Counted from the stretch's first letter, positions 33,768-43,104 are shown. The stretch is 64,000 nt of DNA from Rhizobium sp. 11515TR (GCF_002277895.1 NZ_CP022999.1:558001-622000), one strand, 5' to 3'. Made by a program: numbers and translations. The notes: generated from the sequence alone by a model not told the origin.

Positions 33768-34601
33768 TCAGAGCGTCAGCAGGTCGCTCGTCGTCAGATC
33801 CTGTTCATTGTTCGCGTAGAAGCTTCCGAAATCCGGCATCTGCGGTTGCTGCGCCTTCATGGCCTGCTCGAACTGGCTCTGCGTCAAGTATCCGGAGCCG
33901 GACGTGTCGAGGCTCTTGAACAGCGATGTTGCCTGGTCTTCGCTTACATCGGAAGGACGGGCGGCCACGAATTCGGATTCGCTGACGCTGCCGTCGCCGT
34001 CCGTGTCCATGGAGGAAAATGCGGCTGAGAGATCGTCCTCGCTCATCTGCCCTTCACCCGGTGCGGGACGGCCGTGATGGCCTGCCTGCATGGCTTTTGC
34101 AAGCTGCGCCTCAGTGAGAGATCCGGTATTGTCGGTGTCGAAGCTCTGGAACAATTGCTGCGCCTGGGTTTCGCTGACGTCGGACGGACGTGCGGCCACG
34201 AATTCCGCTTCGCTGATATTGCCGTCGCCATCGGTGTCCATAGCGCTGATCATATCGCTTTGGCTGCCATCCTGGCTGCCGGTTGCGGAAGTCTGCTGAC
34301 TACTTGACGCCGAACTGGTGGAGCTGCTGTCGGAGTCCGATGTCGAACTATCGCTGCCGATGCCGGCCTGCAGATTGAGAATCATGTTCATCAGCTGCGC
34401 GACGAGCTGTTCTGCCGAAGCGATCTGAGACTGATCGTCCGAAGACGAAGAGGAACTCGTGCCGGAAGAACTGCCCGACGAATTGCCGGAGGAGCTGTCA
34501 GACAGCAGGGAGGCGATAGAATCGTCAGCCGTCGATGCTGTCGAGCGCGAGGTCTGGTATTGATAATAATTGCTCGATGAGATCGAGTAGATGCTCGTCA
34601 T
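33768..34601 (-). CDS. Serine-rich four-EF-hand calcium-binding protein
   Basis: 277-residue protein. The first 105 residues are dominated by Ser, Thr, Asp and Gln, including runs such as SSGNSSGSSSGTSSSSSSDD. Four EF-hand loops follow: DTDGDGNISEAE, DTDNTGSLTEAQ, DTDGDGSVSESE and DTSGSGYLTQSQ. Loops 1 and 3 are canonical; loops 2 and 4 have Gln instead of Glu at position 12. The two pairs are a duplication joined by a shared FVAARPSDVSE. No signal peptide is seen. Rhizobia have a related idea in calsymin, a symbiosis EF-hand protein, but this is not clearly its ortholog. Confidence 0.88.
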   Translation of the reverse strand: MTSIYSISSSNYYQYQTSRSTASTADDSIASLLSDSSSGNSSGSSSGTSSSSSSDDQSQIASAEQLVAQLMNMILNLQAGIGSDSSTSDSDSSSTSSASSSQQTSATGSQDGSQSDMISAMDTDGDGNISEAEFVAARPSDVSETQAQQLFQSFDTDNTGSLTEAQLAKAMQAGHHGRPAPGEGQMSEDDLSAAFSSMDTDGDGSVSESEFVAARPSDVSEDQATSLFKSLDTSGSGYLTQSQFEQAMKAQQPQMPDFGSFYANNEQDLTTSDLLTL

Positions 34602-35053
34602 TGGGGGCCTCCAGATACGAGCGTTGAGAGGAACTCGGATGGCTTATGCGTACGCGACTTGAACACAATCGACATGTACGGATGGACTTGCGAACGCCGC
34701 CGATCAAACGCATCTTGCGCCCCAACTTGACCGATGCATCTTTTCCAGAGCAGGCGTATCCGGGATCACCCCAGCAATATGTATGTCGCCATCATGGCTA
34801 TATCGGCATCTGCACATTTCGATTTTCACTTCCCAACATGGGGAAATTGCACAAGGAAACTTGCGCGTGGCTTATAGACGCTTGACGAAAACATCCTGTT
34901 GCGATTTCCTTCCTCGATTTTTAGGGAATATATAAATTCCGCCACTCTGTTGAGGCATTGCTGGTATATGGGCTCCAGCACTGAGCGGCATTGATGGAAA
35001 AGAATACGAAGAAGAGGGGCACAGCTTGAACATCGGTTTCTGTGGAGAGGTGA
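34602..35053. other. Divergent promoter region of the EF-hand and TetR genes
   Basis: 452 bases with no supported gene. It becomes AT-rich toward 34880-34950. GGAAT-ATATAA-ATTCC at 34925-34940 is a candidate TetR operator about 115 bases before the regulator start. Short plus-strand frames here lack domains. Confidence 0.4.
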
Positions 35054-35695
35054 ATGAGGCGAACTAAGGAGGAGGCGGCGGAAACGAGGAGCGAGATTTT
35101 GCAATCCGCAAAAGCTCTGTTTCTCGACAAGGGCTACGAGAATGTGAGCCTGGAAGAGATAGCCGTAGTCGCCGGTGTCACGCGGGGGGCAGTGCACTGG
35201 CATTTCAAGAACAAGCAAGGTCTGATGTTTGCGATTCGCGACGAGGCCCAGCAGCCGTTCAAGGATCTGGCGGAGCGGATGTCGAAAGAACTGCCGCCCA
35301 ATCCGCTTGATCTCATCGCCGATACGATAGCTGCGATATTCGACGACATTCACAGCGATCCGCGCAAGCGCAGCATGTTGAAGGTGATGATGCATCTCGA
35401 CATGGCATTTTGCGACGGGACGACAAGCCGGGCGAGCTCGTTCCGGCATGACATGCATGAAAATTTCGAACGCATTTTCACCCTGATGGACGAAAAGACG
35501 AAGCTTCCGGCTCCCTGGACGCCGGATACGGCCGCTTCCGCTCTGACAGCAGTCATCGGCGGCCTGATCACCGAATGGACGCTCGACCGGGGCAGTTTCG
35601 AACTGGTCCCGTGTGGACAGATGTTCATAAGGATGGTGCTGAAGACCTGGTTCCCGCTGGCACAGACGCAGGAGCTGGCGATTACCGCGATGTGA
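35054..35695 (+). CDS. TetR/AcrR-family regulator, AcrR/TtgR-like
   Basis: 213-residue repressor. The start MRRTKEEAAETRSEILQSA and the helix-turn-helix SLEEIAVVAGVTRGAVHWHF are typical of AcrR/TtgR/MtrR regulators that control multidrug efflux pumps. The C-terminal ligand domain has the TetR_C_2-like SALTAVIGGLITEWTL region. No RND pump gene adjoins it in this window, so its targets are elsewhere or it has lost its partner. GGAGAGG is located a few bases upstream of the ATG. Confidence 0.9.
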   Translation: MRRTKEEAAETRSEILQSAKALFLDKGYENVSLEEIAVVAGVTRGAVHWHFKNKQGLMFAIRDEAQQPFKDLAERMSKELPPNPLDLIADTIAAIFDDIHSDPRKRSMLKVMMHLDMAFCDGTTSRASSFRHDMHENFERIFTLMDEKTKLPAPWTPDTAASALTAVIGGLITEWTLDRGSFELVPCGQMFIRMVLKTWFPLAQTQELAITAM

Positions 35696-35867
35696 CGGTA
35701 TCGGAAAAAGCTTACAGCGGTTTTCCCTTCGGAAGTGAAGAGAACCAACGATAGCGGCTTTAAGCTTCTGCTGAGCGCTGAATCGGTTGCCAAAAGCTGG
35801 AAATAAAAAAGGATCCGGAGGGAAAGCCAGATCCTTTGCTTTGATCGGAGGTCAACCGATCGATAGA

Positions 35868-35922
35868 AGAAGCCTGACGGATTGGAACGTCAGGCTTCTC
35901 ATACCCGGCGCTAAGCCGGGTA
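35868..35922 (-). terminator. Tandem hairpins ending the porin gene
   Basis: On the minus strand the porin stop is followed first by TACCCGGC-GCTAA-GCCGGGTA (35902-35922, eight-bp stem), then by AGAAGCCTGACG with CGTCAGGCTTCT (arms 35868-35879 and 35888-35899, twelve-bp stem). The second hairpin is large enough to stop transcription from the convergent TetR gene too. A tandem pair suits a highly expressed porin. Confidence 0.7.
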
Positions 35923-35930
35923 ATTTAATA

Positions 35931-37022
35931 TTAGAAGCTACGCTCGAAGCGCAGGATACCAGCCCACTGATCCTGGTTCACAGAATCGAAGTTGGTGTAG
36001 GAGACTTCCGGCTCGATGAGCAGGTTCTTGACCGGGTTCCACTTGACGTTGGTGGTTGCGGCAAAGATCTTGGAGTCGGTGTAGGCGAGCTGGAGGTTCC
36101 ACTTCAGCTTTTCGTTGATCGGAACGCCAACGCCGCCCCAAACAGCCCAGTCACCCCAGCCGCACTTCGATTCATCGTTAACAGGGCAAGCCGAACGATC
36201 GAGGTTGGTGCCTGCGTACTTGTTCAGCTTGTCGCCGTCCGTGTTCCAGCCGCCCATCAAGAAGGCCGAGAAGGTACCGAAGTCGGCATCGACACGAGCC
36301 TTGATGGCGCCTTCTTCGACGATCGAGTCGTAACCGCCGACGACCTTGAAGCCCCATGCGCCAGACTTGAAGCCAGCACCGGCAACGACGTCAGGAGCAT
36401 AGTGGTTGCCCTTGTCGTCAGACCACCAGCTTGAGCCGTAGGAGGCGTCGGAGCCGCTGGAGTTCGAGTCTTCAACCGAGACGACAGCCGTGAAGCCATT
36501 GCCGGCATCGTAGGTGTAGGTCAACTGGTTGAGTTCGTACGGGCCGTCATAGATCACGTCGTCGTTGATGACGTCGCCGGCGTAACCGATGTAGTAGTTA
36601 TACTGCGAGTCGGCCTTACCGACGAGGAAGCCGCCGAGGCTGATGTTGGCGAACAGCAGCTTGGTGGAGGTCGAGTTGCCGTCGTTCCAGTCCCAACGGA
36701 TGACCGTGTTGGTCTTCAGCGGGCCGTATTCGGTGTCGGTCGCGGTATCGACGCTCAGCTCGGCGCGGGTATGCCAGAGCGTACCGTTCTTGCTGTTCGG
36801 GTTGTAGGCATCGTACCATTCGCCTTCGGTACGGACGCGGCCGCCGATCTTGAGGCAGGTTTCCGTGCCCGGAATGAAGAAGTAGCCAGCACCGTATGCG
36901 TCGCAGATGCGAACGTATTCCAGCGGCTCCGGCTCAGCGGCGACAATCGCGTCTGCTGCGTGGGCACCGGATACTGCTGCCAGAGCAGCAGCGGAGCCGA
37001 GAAGAAGGCTCTTGATGTTCAT
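35931..37022 (-). CDS. Outer-membrane porin, Porin_2 family (RopA-type)
   Basis: 363-residue outer-membrane beta-barrel porin. It has a Sec signal peptide (MNIKSLLLGSAAALAAVSGAHAA, key part LLLGSAAALAAVSGAHA) and a terminal phenylalanine (FERSF) used by the Bam machinery. The mature N terminus VRICDAYGAGYFFIPGTETC with CLKIGGRVR is the rhizobial RopA/Brucella Omp2 signature. It should form a trimeric general-diffusion pore. The gene has an AGGAG ribosome-binding site and probably a strong promoter in the long upstream gap. Confidence 0.96.
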   Translation of the reverse strand: MNIKSLLLGSAAALAAVSGAHAADAIVAAEPEPLEYVRICDAYGAGYFFIPGTETCLKIGGRVRTEGEWYDAYNPNSKNGTLWHTRAELSVDTATDTEYGPLKTNTVIRWDWNDGNSTSTKLLFANISLGGFLVGKADSQYNYYIGYAGDVINDDVIYDGPYELNQLTYTYDAGNGFTAVVSVEDSNSSGSDASYGSSWWSDDKGNHYAPDVVAGAGFKSGAWGFKVVGGYDSIVEEGAIKARVDADFGTFSAFLMGGWNTDGDKLNKYAGTNLDRSACPVNDESKCGWGDWAVWGGVGVPINEKLKWNLQLAYTDSKIFAATTNVKWNPVKNLLIEPEVSYTNFDSVNQDQWAGILRFERSF

Positions 37023-37626
37023 TTTAAACTCCTGGTTGTATTATGCATTTCTATTTTACCGCGAGCGCAGAACTGGAACACTACCCTGGGGATCGGTTTG
37101 GTCTAAACACGACCGGGCAGCCCGGCAAATACGCACCTAATGTTGGCTTGAGTCCCCTCGAACCTTCATGATTACCCCCGCGGTAAAAGGTTTTGAAATG
37201 CCTCTACCGATCCGGCCGATTGCTCGACCGTAAGACAACTTATGTCCTGTATTGGATTTACAAACAGCCCGTATGTTTGTCAATTATATGAAGGGCGCTG
37301 GGGCGTTAGTCTTGGCCTCTGTTGCTTAAATGCAACTCGCGACAGCAGGCCATGGCGGCACCCGGCAGGGATCGCAAGGATATCCCTGTTCACAAGAACG
37401 CCTGTCAGTCAGGGCCGTCACCGCATCCGGGGCCAGCGCGATATCGACAGTCGATGACGCCGTGGCGGCTCAATCTGGTCGTGATATGGCCATGGGAAAT
37501 TCCGCGGCACAATGACCGTCGGCTTGAGCAAAGATCAGCAATAAAATTCAATAATTCGCTACACACAGAAATATTGAATTTTCCTAGATTCCGCCGACTC
37601 GCGCCATCGAAGAGGGAAAATCGCGA
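37023..37626. other. Long noncoding gap between the porin and the glycosyltransferase gene
   Basis: 604 bases. The part next to the porin is AT-rich, with a TAAAAT -10-like box on the minus strand (37053-37058), and should hold the porin promoter and leader. Short frames in both strands lack domains and good start sites. The stretch is long enough for a small RNA or transcription-factor sites, but I cannot define one. Confidence 0.4.
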
Positions 37627-38370
37627 ATGAATGAGAACCGGCTGATCTTCATAGCGACCCCCTGCTTCGGCGGCCTCGTTACCAAGGACTACATGCAATC
37701 CATTTTCTCGCTGATGCAGACGGGAGCGCAGGCAGGCATACAGCTGACGCTGGCTCTGCTCGGCAATGACGCCCTGATTACCCGCAGCCGAAACACGCTT
37801 GTCTCGTCCTTCCTGAACGATACGACGGCCACCCATATGCTCTTCATCGACGCGGACATCAGCTTCGAGCCTGATCAGGTCATGAGGCTTCTGGAAGCCG
37901 ATAAGGATGTGGTCGCCGCCATGTATCCGATCAAGGATTACGATTGGGAGACGGCGGCCCGCATCAATTCAGCAGACGGCGAAACACTTGCGGCAGCCGC
38001 ACTTCACTATGTCGGAACCCCACTTGTCGGCCAGGTTGCAGAGCGTGATGGCGATTTCGTCAGCGCCATCTATGCAGGCACCGGCATGCTTCTGATCAAG
38101 CGCAACGTCATAGAAAGAATGATCGCGGCCTATCCAGAGCTGCGCTACAACGCAATCCATGCCTATCCCAGCACCAAACGCTCGCCCAGCACCCAATACG
38201 CCCTGTTCGAATGCATGGTCGAGGAGGGAACGGGGATCTATCTCAGCGAGGACTTCGCCTTCTGTCACCGCTGGCGCGCCCTCGGCGGCAAGATCTGGCT
38301 CGATACCGCGAGCAAACTGTCTCATACCGGTCCCCATCGCTTCGTCGGCAATACGACACCACGTTACTAG
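37627..38370 (+). CDS. Glycosyltransferase-like protein (GT2/GT-A type)
   Basis: 247-residue cytosolic protein with a nucleotide-diphospho-sugar transferase look. FIATPCFGGLVTKDYMQSI is an N-terminal nucleotide-binding strand, and TTATHMLFIDADISFEPDQV holds a DAD metal-binding motif after the hydrophobic strand. SAIYAGTGMLLIKRNVIERM and FCHRWRALGGKIWLD are conserved in GT-A-like hypothetical proteins of this kind. It stands alone, 136 bases before the TPP riboswitch. Acceptor and sugar are unknown. Confidence 0.75.
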   Translation: MNENRLIFIATPCFGGLVTKDYMQSIFSLMQTGAQAGIQLTLALLGNDALITRSRNTLVSSFLNDTTATHMLFIDADISFEPDQVMRLLEADKDVVAAMYPIKDYDWETAARINSADGETLAAAALHYVGTPLVGQVAERDGDFVSAIYAGTGMLLIKRNVIERMIAAYPELRYNAIHAYPSTKRSPSTQYALFECMVEEGTGIYLSEDFAFCHRWRALGGKIWLDTASKLSHTGPHRFVGNTTPRY

Positions 38371-38507
38371 GGCGCGGCAAGCCCGCGCGATGATCTGCGC
38401 GATAAAGTTGTAATTTGGCGGGCGCGGCAATGGTCAATCTCCCGAAAATGCGGCATCGCTACGGGGTTGACAGAGGACAAGAGTAAGGCATAGCCTTTTT
38501 GACATTC

Positions 38508-38620
38508 ACCAGGGGGGTCCCGGCAAGGGGCTGAGATACTGCTGAACAATACGGCTTTGCCGATTGTGGGCGCAGTGACCCGTTGAACCTGATCCAGTTC
38601 ATACTGGCGTAGGGACGGTG
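38508..38620 (+). ncRNA. TPP riboswitch (THI element)
   Basis: Thiamine pyrophosphate-sensing aptamer in the thiC leader. Conserved pieces are AGGGGGGTCCC with GGGGCTGAGATACT (pyrimidine side), and GACCCGTTGAACCTGATC with CAGTTCATACTGGCGTAGGGA (key parts GTTCATACTGGCGTAGGG) closing the pyrophosphate side. About 107 bases separate it from the thiC ATG. In proteobacteria this element usually hides the ribosome-binding site when thiamine is plentiful. Confidence 0.95.
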
Positions 38621-38726
38621 CAAGCGCTCGATGGCTTCGGATTCCCGCCTGGATTCCATGCCGGGCGTCTTTTCATCATTCCGGCTGATTGACTGGGTCT
38701 CCAACTGCAACTTGGAGCCTCACACC

Positions 38727-40553
38727 ATGAATATTGCCGCAAAGAACCTCACTCCGACCGTCACCACCGGCCCGCTGCCGGCCTCTCGAAAAATCCATGT
38801 CACCGGGGATATCCATGCCGATATCCGCGTGCCGATGCGCGAAATCAGCGTCCATCCGACATCGGGCGAGCCGCCAGTTATCGTCTACGATTCGTCCGGT
38901 CCCTATACCGTCGAAGGCGCGGATATACGCATCGAAGAGGGCCTGCCGCAGTTGCGCCGCGACTGGGTGCTCGCCCGCGGCGATGTCGAGGCCTATGAGG
39001 GCCGCCATGTGCGTCCCGAAGACAACGGCTTCGTCACAGGTGAACGGCTGACACCGGAATTTCCGGCCAAGCGCCAGCCGCTGCGCGCCAAGGATGGCAA
39101 GGCAGTCACCCAACTCGCCTATGCGCGCGCCGGCATCATCACGCCGGAAATGGAATTCATCGCCATCCGCGAGAACCTCGGCCGCAAGGCCAAGGCCGAA
39201 GCGCTGGTCCGTGACGGCGAGAGCTTCGGCGCGCATATTCCCGATCACGTCACGCCTGAATTCGTCCGCCGGGAAGTCGCAGCCGGCCGCGCGATCATTC
39301 CGGCCAACATCAACCATCCGGAGAGCGAGCCGATGATCATCGGCCGGAATTTCCTGGTGAAGATCAACGCCAATATCGGCAACTCGGCGGTCACCTCCTC
39401 GATGGCGGAGGAGGTCGAAAAGATGGTCTGGGCCGCACGCTGGGGTGCCGATACCGTCATGGATCTTTCGACCGGCCGCAACATCCACAACATTCGCGAA
39501 TGGATCATCCGCAATTCGCCACTGCCGATCGGCACCGTGCCCCTCTATCAGGCGCTGGAAAAGGTCGGCGGCATTGCCGAGGAACTGACCTGGGAAATCT
39601 ATCGCGATACGCTGATCGAGCAAGCCGAACAGGGCGTCGACTACTTCACCATCCATGCCGGTGTGCGGCTGCACTACATCCCGCTCACCGTCAACCGCGT
39701 CACCGGCATTGTCTCGCGCGGCGGCTCGATCATGGCCAAGTGGTGTCTGCATCACCACAGGGAGAGCTTCCTCTACGAGCATTTCGAGGAAATCTGCGAC
39801 ATATGCCGCGCCTATGACGTCTCCTTCTCGCTCGGAGACGGCCTGCGACCAGGCTCGATTGCCGATGCCAACGACGCCGCGCAATTTGCCGAACTCGAGA
39901 CGCTTGGCGAGTTGACGAAGATCGCCTGGGCTAAAGACTGCCAGGTGATGATCGAAGGCCCCGGCCATGTTCCGATGCACAAGATCAAGGAGAACATGGA
40001 CAAGCAGCTCGCCGTCTGCGGCGAGGCGCCCTTCTACACGCTTGGGCCGCTGACGACGGATATCGCCCCGGGCTACGATCACATCACTTCCGGGATCGGC
40101 GCTGCCATGATCGGCTGGTTCGGCACGGCGATGCTGTGTTACGTCACTCCGAAGGAGCATCTGGGTCTGCCCGATCGCAACGACGTCAAGACCGGCGTCA
40201 TCACCTACAAGATCGCAGCGCATGCGGCGGATCTCGCCAAAGGTCATCCGGCCGCGCAGGTTCGTGACGATGCTCTGTCGCGCGCCCGGTTCGAATTCCG
40301 CTGGGAGGATCAGTTCAACCTGTCGCTCGACCCGGACACGGCTCGCAGCTTCCACGACGAAACCCTGCCGAAGGAAGCTCACAAGGTCGCGCATTTCTGC
40401 TCGATGTGCGGGCCTAAATTCTGCTCGATGCGGATTTCGCACGACATCCGCGCCGAGGCACAGAAGGAAGGGCTGGAAGCGATGGCGGCGAAATATCGGG
40501 AGGGCGGCGATCTCTATATGCCGGTCGAAGCCCCTGCCCAGACGGCCGAGTGA
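38727..40553 (+). CDS. thiC: Phosphomethylpyrimidine synthase ThiC
   Basis: 608-residue radical-SAM enzyme that turns 5-aminoimidazole ribotide into the hydroxymethylpyrimidine phosphate half of thiamine. The C-terminal CSMCGPKFCSM motif binds the [4Fe-4S] cluster. Core motifs include MEFIAIRENLGR, DTVMDLSTGRNI and VMIEGPGHVPMHKI. The ATG at 38727 is preferred over an in-frame start at 38631 that would lie too close to the riboswitch. Expression should be turned off by thiamine pyrophosphate. It is the first gene of thiCOSGE. Confidence 0.98.
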   Translation: MNIAAKNLTPTVTTGPLPASRKIHVTGDIHADIRVPMREISVHPTSGEPPVIVYDSSGPYTVEGADIRIEEGLPQLRRDWVLARGDVEAYEGRHVRPEDNGFVTGERLTPEFPAKRQPLRAKDGKAVTQLAYARAGIITPEMEFIAIRENLGRKAKAEALVRDGESFGAHIPDHVTPEFVRREVAAGRAIIPANINHPESEPMIIGRNFLVKINANIGNSAVTSSMAEEVEKMVWAARWGADTVMDLSTGRNIHNIREWIIRNSPLPIGTVPLYQALEKVGGIAEELTWEIYRDTLIEQAEQGVDYFTIHAGVRLHYIPLTVNRVTGIVSRGGSIMAKWCLHHHRESFLYEHFEEICDICRAYDVSFSLGDGLRPGSIADANDAAQFAELETLGELTKIAWAKDCQVMIEGPGHVPMHKIKENMDKQLAVCGEAPFYTLGPLTTDIAPGYDHITSGIGAAMIGWFGTAMLCYVTPKEHLGLPDRNDVKTGVITYKIAAHAADLAKGHPAAQVRDDALSRARFEFRWEDQFNLSLDPDTARSFHDETLPKEAHKVAHFCSMCGPKFCSMRISHDIRAEAQKEGLEAMAAKYREGGDLYMPVEAPAQTAE

Positions 40554-40554
40554 G

Positions 40555-41532
40555 ATGCGCATCCTTGTCAAAGGGGCCGGCGTTGCCGGCCTCACGGTCG
40601 CTCACGAGCTGATCCGGCGCGGAGCAGAGGTGACGATCTCAGATCCAAGCCGGGATTTTCAGCGCGCCGCCTCCTGGCTTGCCGGCGGCATGTTGGCGCC
40701 ATGGTGCGAACGTGAAAGTGCCGATGAAGCTGTGCTGACACTCGGCCGCGATTCCGCCGATCGATGGGACGCGATTCTGCCGGGCAAGGTCGTCCGCAAC
40801 GGAACGCTCGTCCTCGCGCCGAACCGCGATCAAAATGAGCTGAAGCGATTCGCCAGCCGCACGACGGATTACCGCTGGCTGGACGAAGACGACATCGCCG
40901 CCCTTGAGCCTTCGCTTGCCGGCCGGTTCCGCCAGGGTCTGGTCTTTCCGCAGGAAGCACATCTCGATCCGCGCGAGATCCTGCAATCATTGAAGGACGA
41001 TTTATCTGCAAAAGGCGTCACCTTTGTCGACGGGCCCCTGGATGACGATAGCTTCTCTGACATCGTCGACTGCACGGGGGCTGCCAGCATTGGCCGCATC
41101 CGCGATTTGCGCGGCGTGCGCGGCGAAATGCTCTATCTGCAAAGCGACGAGGTCTCGCTTTCGCGCCCCGTCCGCCTGCTGCATCCGCGTTTTCCCGTCT
41201 ATATCGTGCCGCGCGGCAACGGCCTGTTCATGGTCGGCGCGACGATGATCGAGACCGATTTCAAAGGGCCGATCAGCGCCCGTTCGCTGATGGAGCTCCT
41301 GAATGCAGCCTATGCGCTGCACCCGGCCTTTGCGGAAGCCGCCGTAATCGAAACAGACGCCGGCATCCGACCTGCCTTTCCTGATAATCTTCCCCGCGTA
41401 ACACGCGAGAGAGAGACCGTCTTCGTCAATGGCTTTTATCGTCACGGCTTCCTGCTGGCGCCGGCGATGGCCGAGAAAGCCGCCGATCTCGTCTTTTCCG
41501 GACACCACGAAAGGAGCCGCCAATGCGCCTGA
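40555..41532 (+). CDS. thiO: Glycine oxidase ThiO
   Basis: 325-residue FAD enzyme of the D-amino-acid oxidase family. It makes iminoglycine (dehydroglycine) for thiazole synthesis, replacing tyrosine lyase ThiH in aerobic bacteria. The N-terminal FAD-binding GAGVAGLTVAHELIRRGAEV holds the GxGxxG motif. AASWLAGGMLAPWCE and a C-terminal GFYRHGFLLAPAMAE are family marks. It starts one base after the thiC stop and overlaps thiS by ten bases. Confidence 0.95.
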   Translation: MRILVKGAGVAGLTVAHELIRRGAEVTISDPSRDFQRAASWLAGGMLAPWCERESADEAVLTLGRDSADRWDAILPGKVVRNGTLVLAPNRDQNELKRFASRTTDYRWLDEDDIAALEPSLAGRFRQGLVFPQEAHLDPREILQSLKDDLSAKGVTFVDGPLDDDSFSDIVDCTGAASIGRIRDLRGVRGEMLYLQSDEVSLSRPVRLLHPRFPVYIVPRGNGLFMVGATMIETDFKGPISARSLMELLNAAYALHPAFAEAAVIETDAGIRPAFPDNLPRVTRERETVFVNGFYRHGFLLAPAMAEKAADLVFSGHHERSRQCA

Positions 41533-41720
41533 TCATCAATGGCGAAGCGCAGATTGTCGAAGCAACTACGCTTTCGCAGCTTCTCACGGCGCTCGAATAT
41601 GAGGGCGAGTGGCTGGCAACCGCCGTCAACGGCGAGCTCGTCCATAGCGATGAGCGCGGCGACCACATCCTAACCGACGATGACAGGATTGAAATCCTGA
41701 CACCAATGCAGGGAGGCTGA
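41523..41720 (+). CDS. thiS: Sulfur carrier protein ThiS
   Basis: 65-residue ubiquitin-fold protein that carries sulfur as a C-terminal thiocarboxylate to ThiG. The required C-terminal Gly-Gly is present (MQGG). The TLSQLLTALEYEGEWLATAVNG segment (key part LATAVNGELVH) matches the beta-grasp core. It overlaps the end of thiO and is two bases from thiG. Confidence 0.96.
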   Translation: MRLIINGEAQIVEATTLSQLLTALEYEGEWLATAVNGELVHSDERGDHILTDDDRIEILTPMQGG

Positions 41721-41722
41721 CC

Positions 41723-42496
41723 ATGCTTGAACTCTACGGAACCCAAATCACATCACGCCTTCTTCTCGGCACGGCACGCTACCCCTCCCCGTCTGTGCTG
41801 GCAGAAGCCGTCAAACGTTCGCAAACCGAGATCGTCACCGTGTCGCTGCGCAGGGAAACCGCAGGAGGGCGCAATGGCGGTGCATTCTTCGAGATGATTC
41901 GCGAACTCGGCGTTCGCGTCCTTCCCAATACCGCCGGCTGCCATGGCGTATCCGAGGCGGTCCTGACCGCGAAAATGGCGCGCGAAGTGTTTCGGACCAA
42001 CTGGGTCAAGCTCGAGGTGATCGGCAACCACGATACATTGCAGCCCGATGTCTTCGCGCTGGTGGAAGCGGCGAGAATTCTCGCCGACGATGGTTTCGAG
42101 GTCTTTCCCTATACGACGGACGATCTCATCGTCGCCGAGCGGCTGCTGGAAACCGGATGCAAGGTGCTGATGCCCTGGTGCGCACCGATCGGGACGGCGG
42201 CAGGCCCGCTCAATCTCTCCGCTCTGCGCTCGATGCGGGCACATTTTCCCGAGGTGCCGCTGATCGTGGACGCCGGCATCGGCCGGCCTTCGCATGCGGC
42301 GACCGTCATGGAGCTAGGCTTCGATGCCGTGCTCCTGAACACGGCCGTTGCCGGCGCCGGCGACCCGACAGCGATGGCGGAAGCCTTCGCCAAGGCAATC
42401 GATGCCGGCAGACAGGCATTTGGCGCCGGCATGCTGGAGCCGCGCGACATGGCCGTGCCATCGACACCCGTCATCGGCAAGGCGGTGTTCTCATGA
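41723..42496 (+). CDS. thiG: Thiazole synthase ThiG
   Basis: 257-residue TIM-barrel enzyme that joins deoxyxylulose phosphate, iminoglycine and ThiS-borne sulfur into the thiazole phosphate. Core motifs are SRLLLGTARYPSP, PNTAGCHGVSEAV, WVKLEVIGNHDTLQPD, and VDAGIGRPSHAATVMELGFD with VLLNTAVAGAGDP. Lys in the VKLEV strand is the likely Schiff-base residue. Its TGA overlaps the thiE ATG. Confidence 0.97.
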   Translation: MLELYGTQITSRLLLGTARYPSPSVLAEAVKRSQTEIVTVSLRRETAGGRNGGAFFEMIRELGVRVLPNTAGCHGVSEAVLTAKMAREVFRTNWVKLEVIGNHDTLQPDVFALVEAARILADDGFEVFPYTTDDLIVAERLLETGCKVLMPWCAPIGTAAGPLNLSALRSMRAHFPEVPLIVDAGIGRPSHAATVMELGFDAVLLNTAVAGAGDPTAMAEAFAKAIDAGRQAFGAGMLEPRDMAVPSTPVIGKAVFS

Positions 42497-43104
42497 AGCT
42501 CGACCCATTCTACCTGATCGTCGACAGTGCGGCCTGGATCAGGCGGTTGGTGCCGCTTGGCGTCAAGCTGGTGCAATTGCGCGTCAAGGATCGCCCAACC
42601 TCCGACGTTCGCGCGGAAATTCGCGAAGCGAAGGCAATTTGCGCCGCGCATGAGTGCCAATTGATCGTCAACGATTATTGGCAGCTTGCGATCGAGGAGG
42701 GCTGCGATTTCATCCACCTCGGCCAAGAGGATCTCGCTTCCGCCGATCTCTCCGCCATACGGGATGCCGGATTGAAGCTGGGGCTTTCGACACATGATGA
42801 GGCGGAGTTGGAGACGGCGCTTGCTGCCGAACCCGATTATATAGCCCTGGGGCCGATCTATCCGACCGTGCTCAAGGTCATGCCCTGGGCGCCCCAAGGC
42901 CTTGAGCGGATCGGCGAATGGAAGGCTCGCATCGGCGATCGGCCGCTTGTCGCAATCGGCGGCCTGACGGTCGAGCGCCTTGCGGGCGTATTCGAGCACG
43001 GCGCCGATATCGCCGCGGTCGTGACAGATATCACCCGCAATCCTGACCCCGATTCGCGAACACTCGAATGGGTGAAGGCGACGCGGCGGCTGCCTCCAAA
43101 TTGA
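42493..43104 (+). CDS. thiE: Thiamine phosphate synthase ThiE
   Basis: 203-residue TIM-barrel enzyme coupling the pyrimidine and thiazole halves into thiamine phosphate. It matches E. coli ThiE closely through VQLRVKDR, IVNDYWQLAIEEGCDFIHLGQEDL (key IHLGQEDL), LGLSTHDEAEL, YIALGPIYPT and VAIGGLTVERL. Start at ATG 42493 overlaps thiG. It is the last gene of the operon; thiD and thiL are not in this window. Confidence 0.96.
   Translation: MKLDPFYLIVDSAAWIRRLVPLGVKLVQLRVKDRPTSDVRAEIREAKAICAAHECQLIVNDYWQLAIEEGCDFIHLGQEDLASADLSAIRDAGLKLGLSTHDEAELETALAAEPDYIALGPIYPTVLKVMPWAPQGLERIGEWKARIGDRPLVAIGGLTVERLAGVFEHGADIAAVVTDITRNPDPDSRTLEWVKATRRLPPN

Noticed and set aside
33768..34601. Calsymin (casA) ortholog
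   Set aside because: Calsymin has three repeated domains; this protein has two and a long Ser-rich head, so only the general EF-hand assignment is safe.
38676..40595. Open frame of 639 codons antisense to thiC
   Set aside because: Composition only: a GC-rich gene often leaves the opposite strand open. The product has no domain and thiC is certain.
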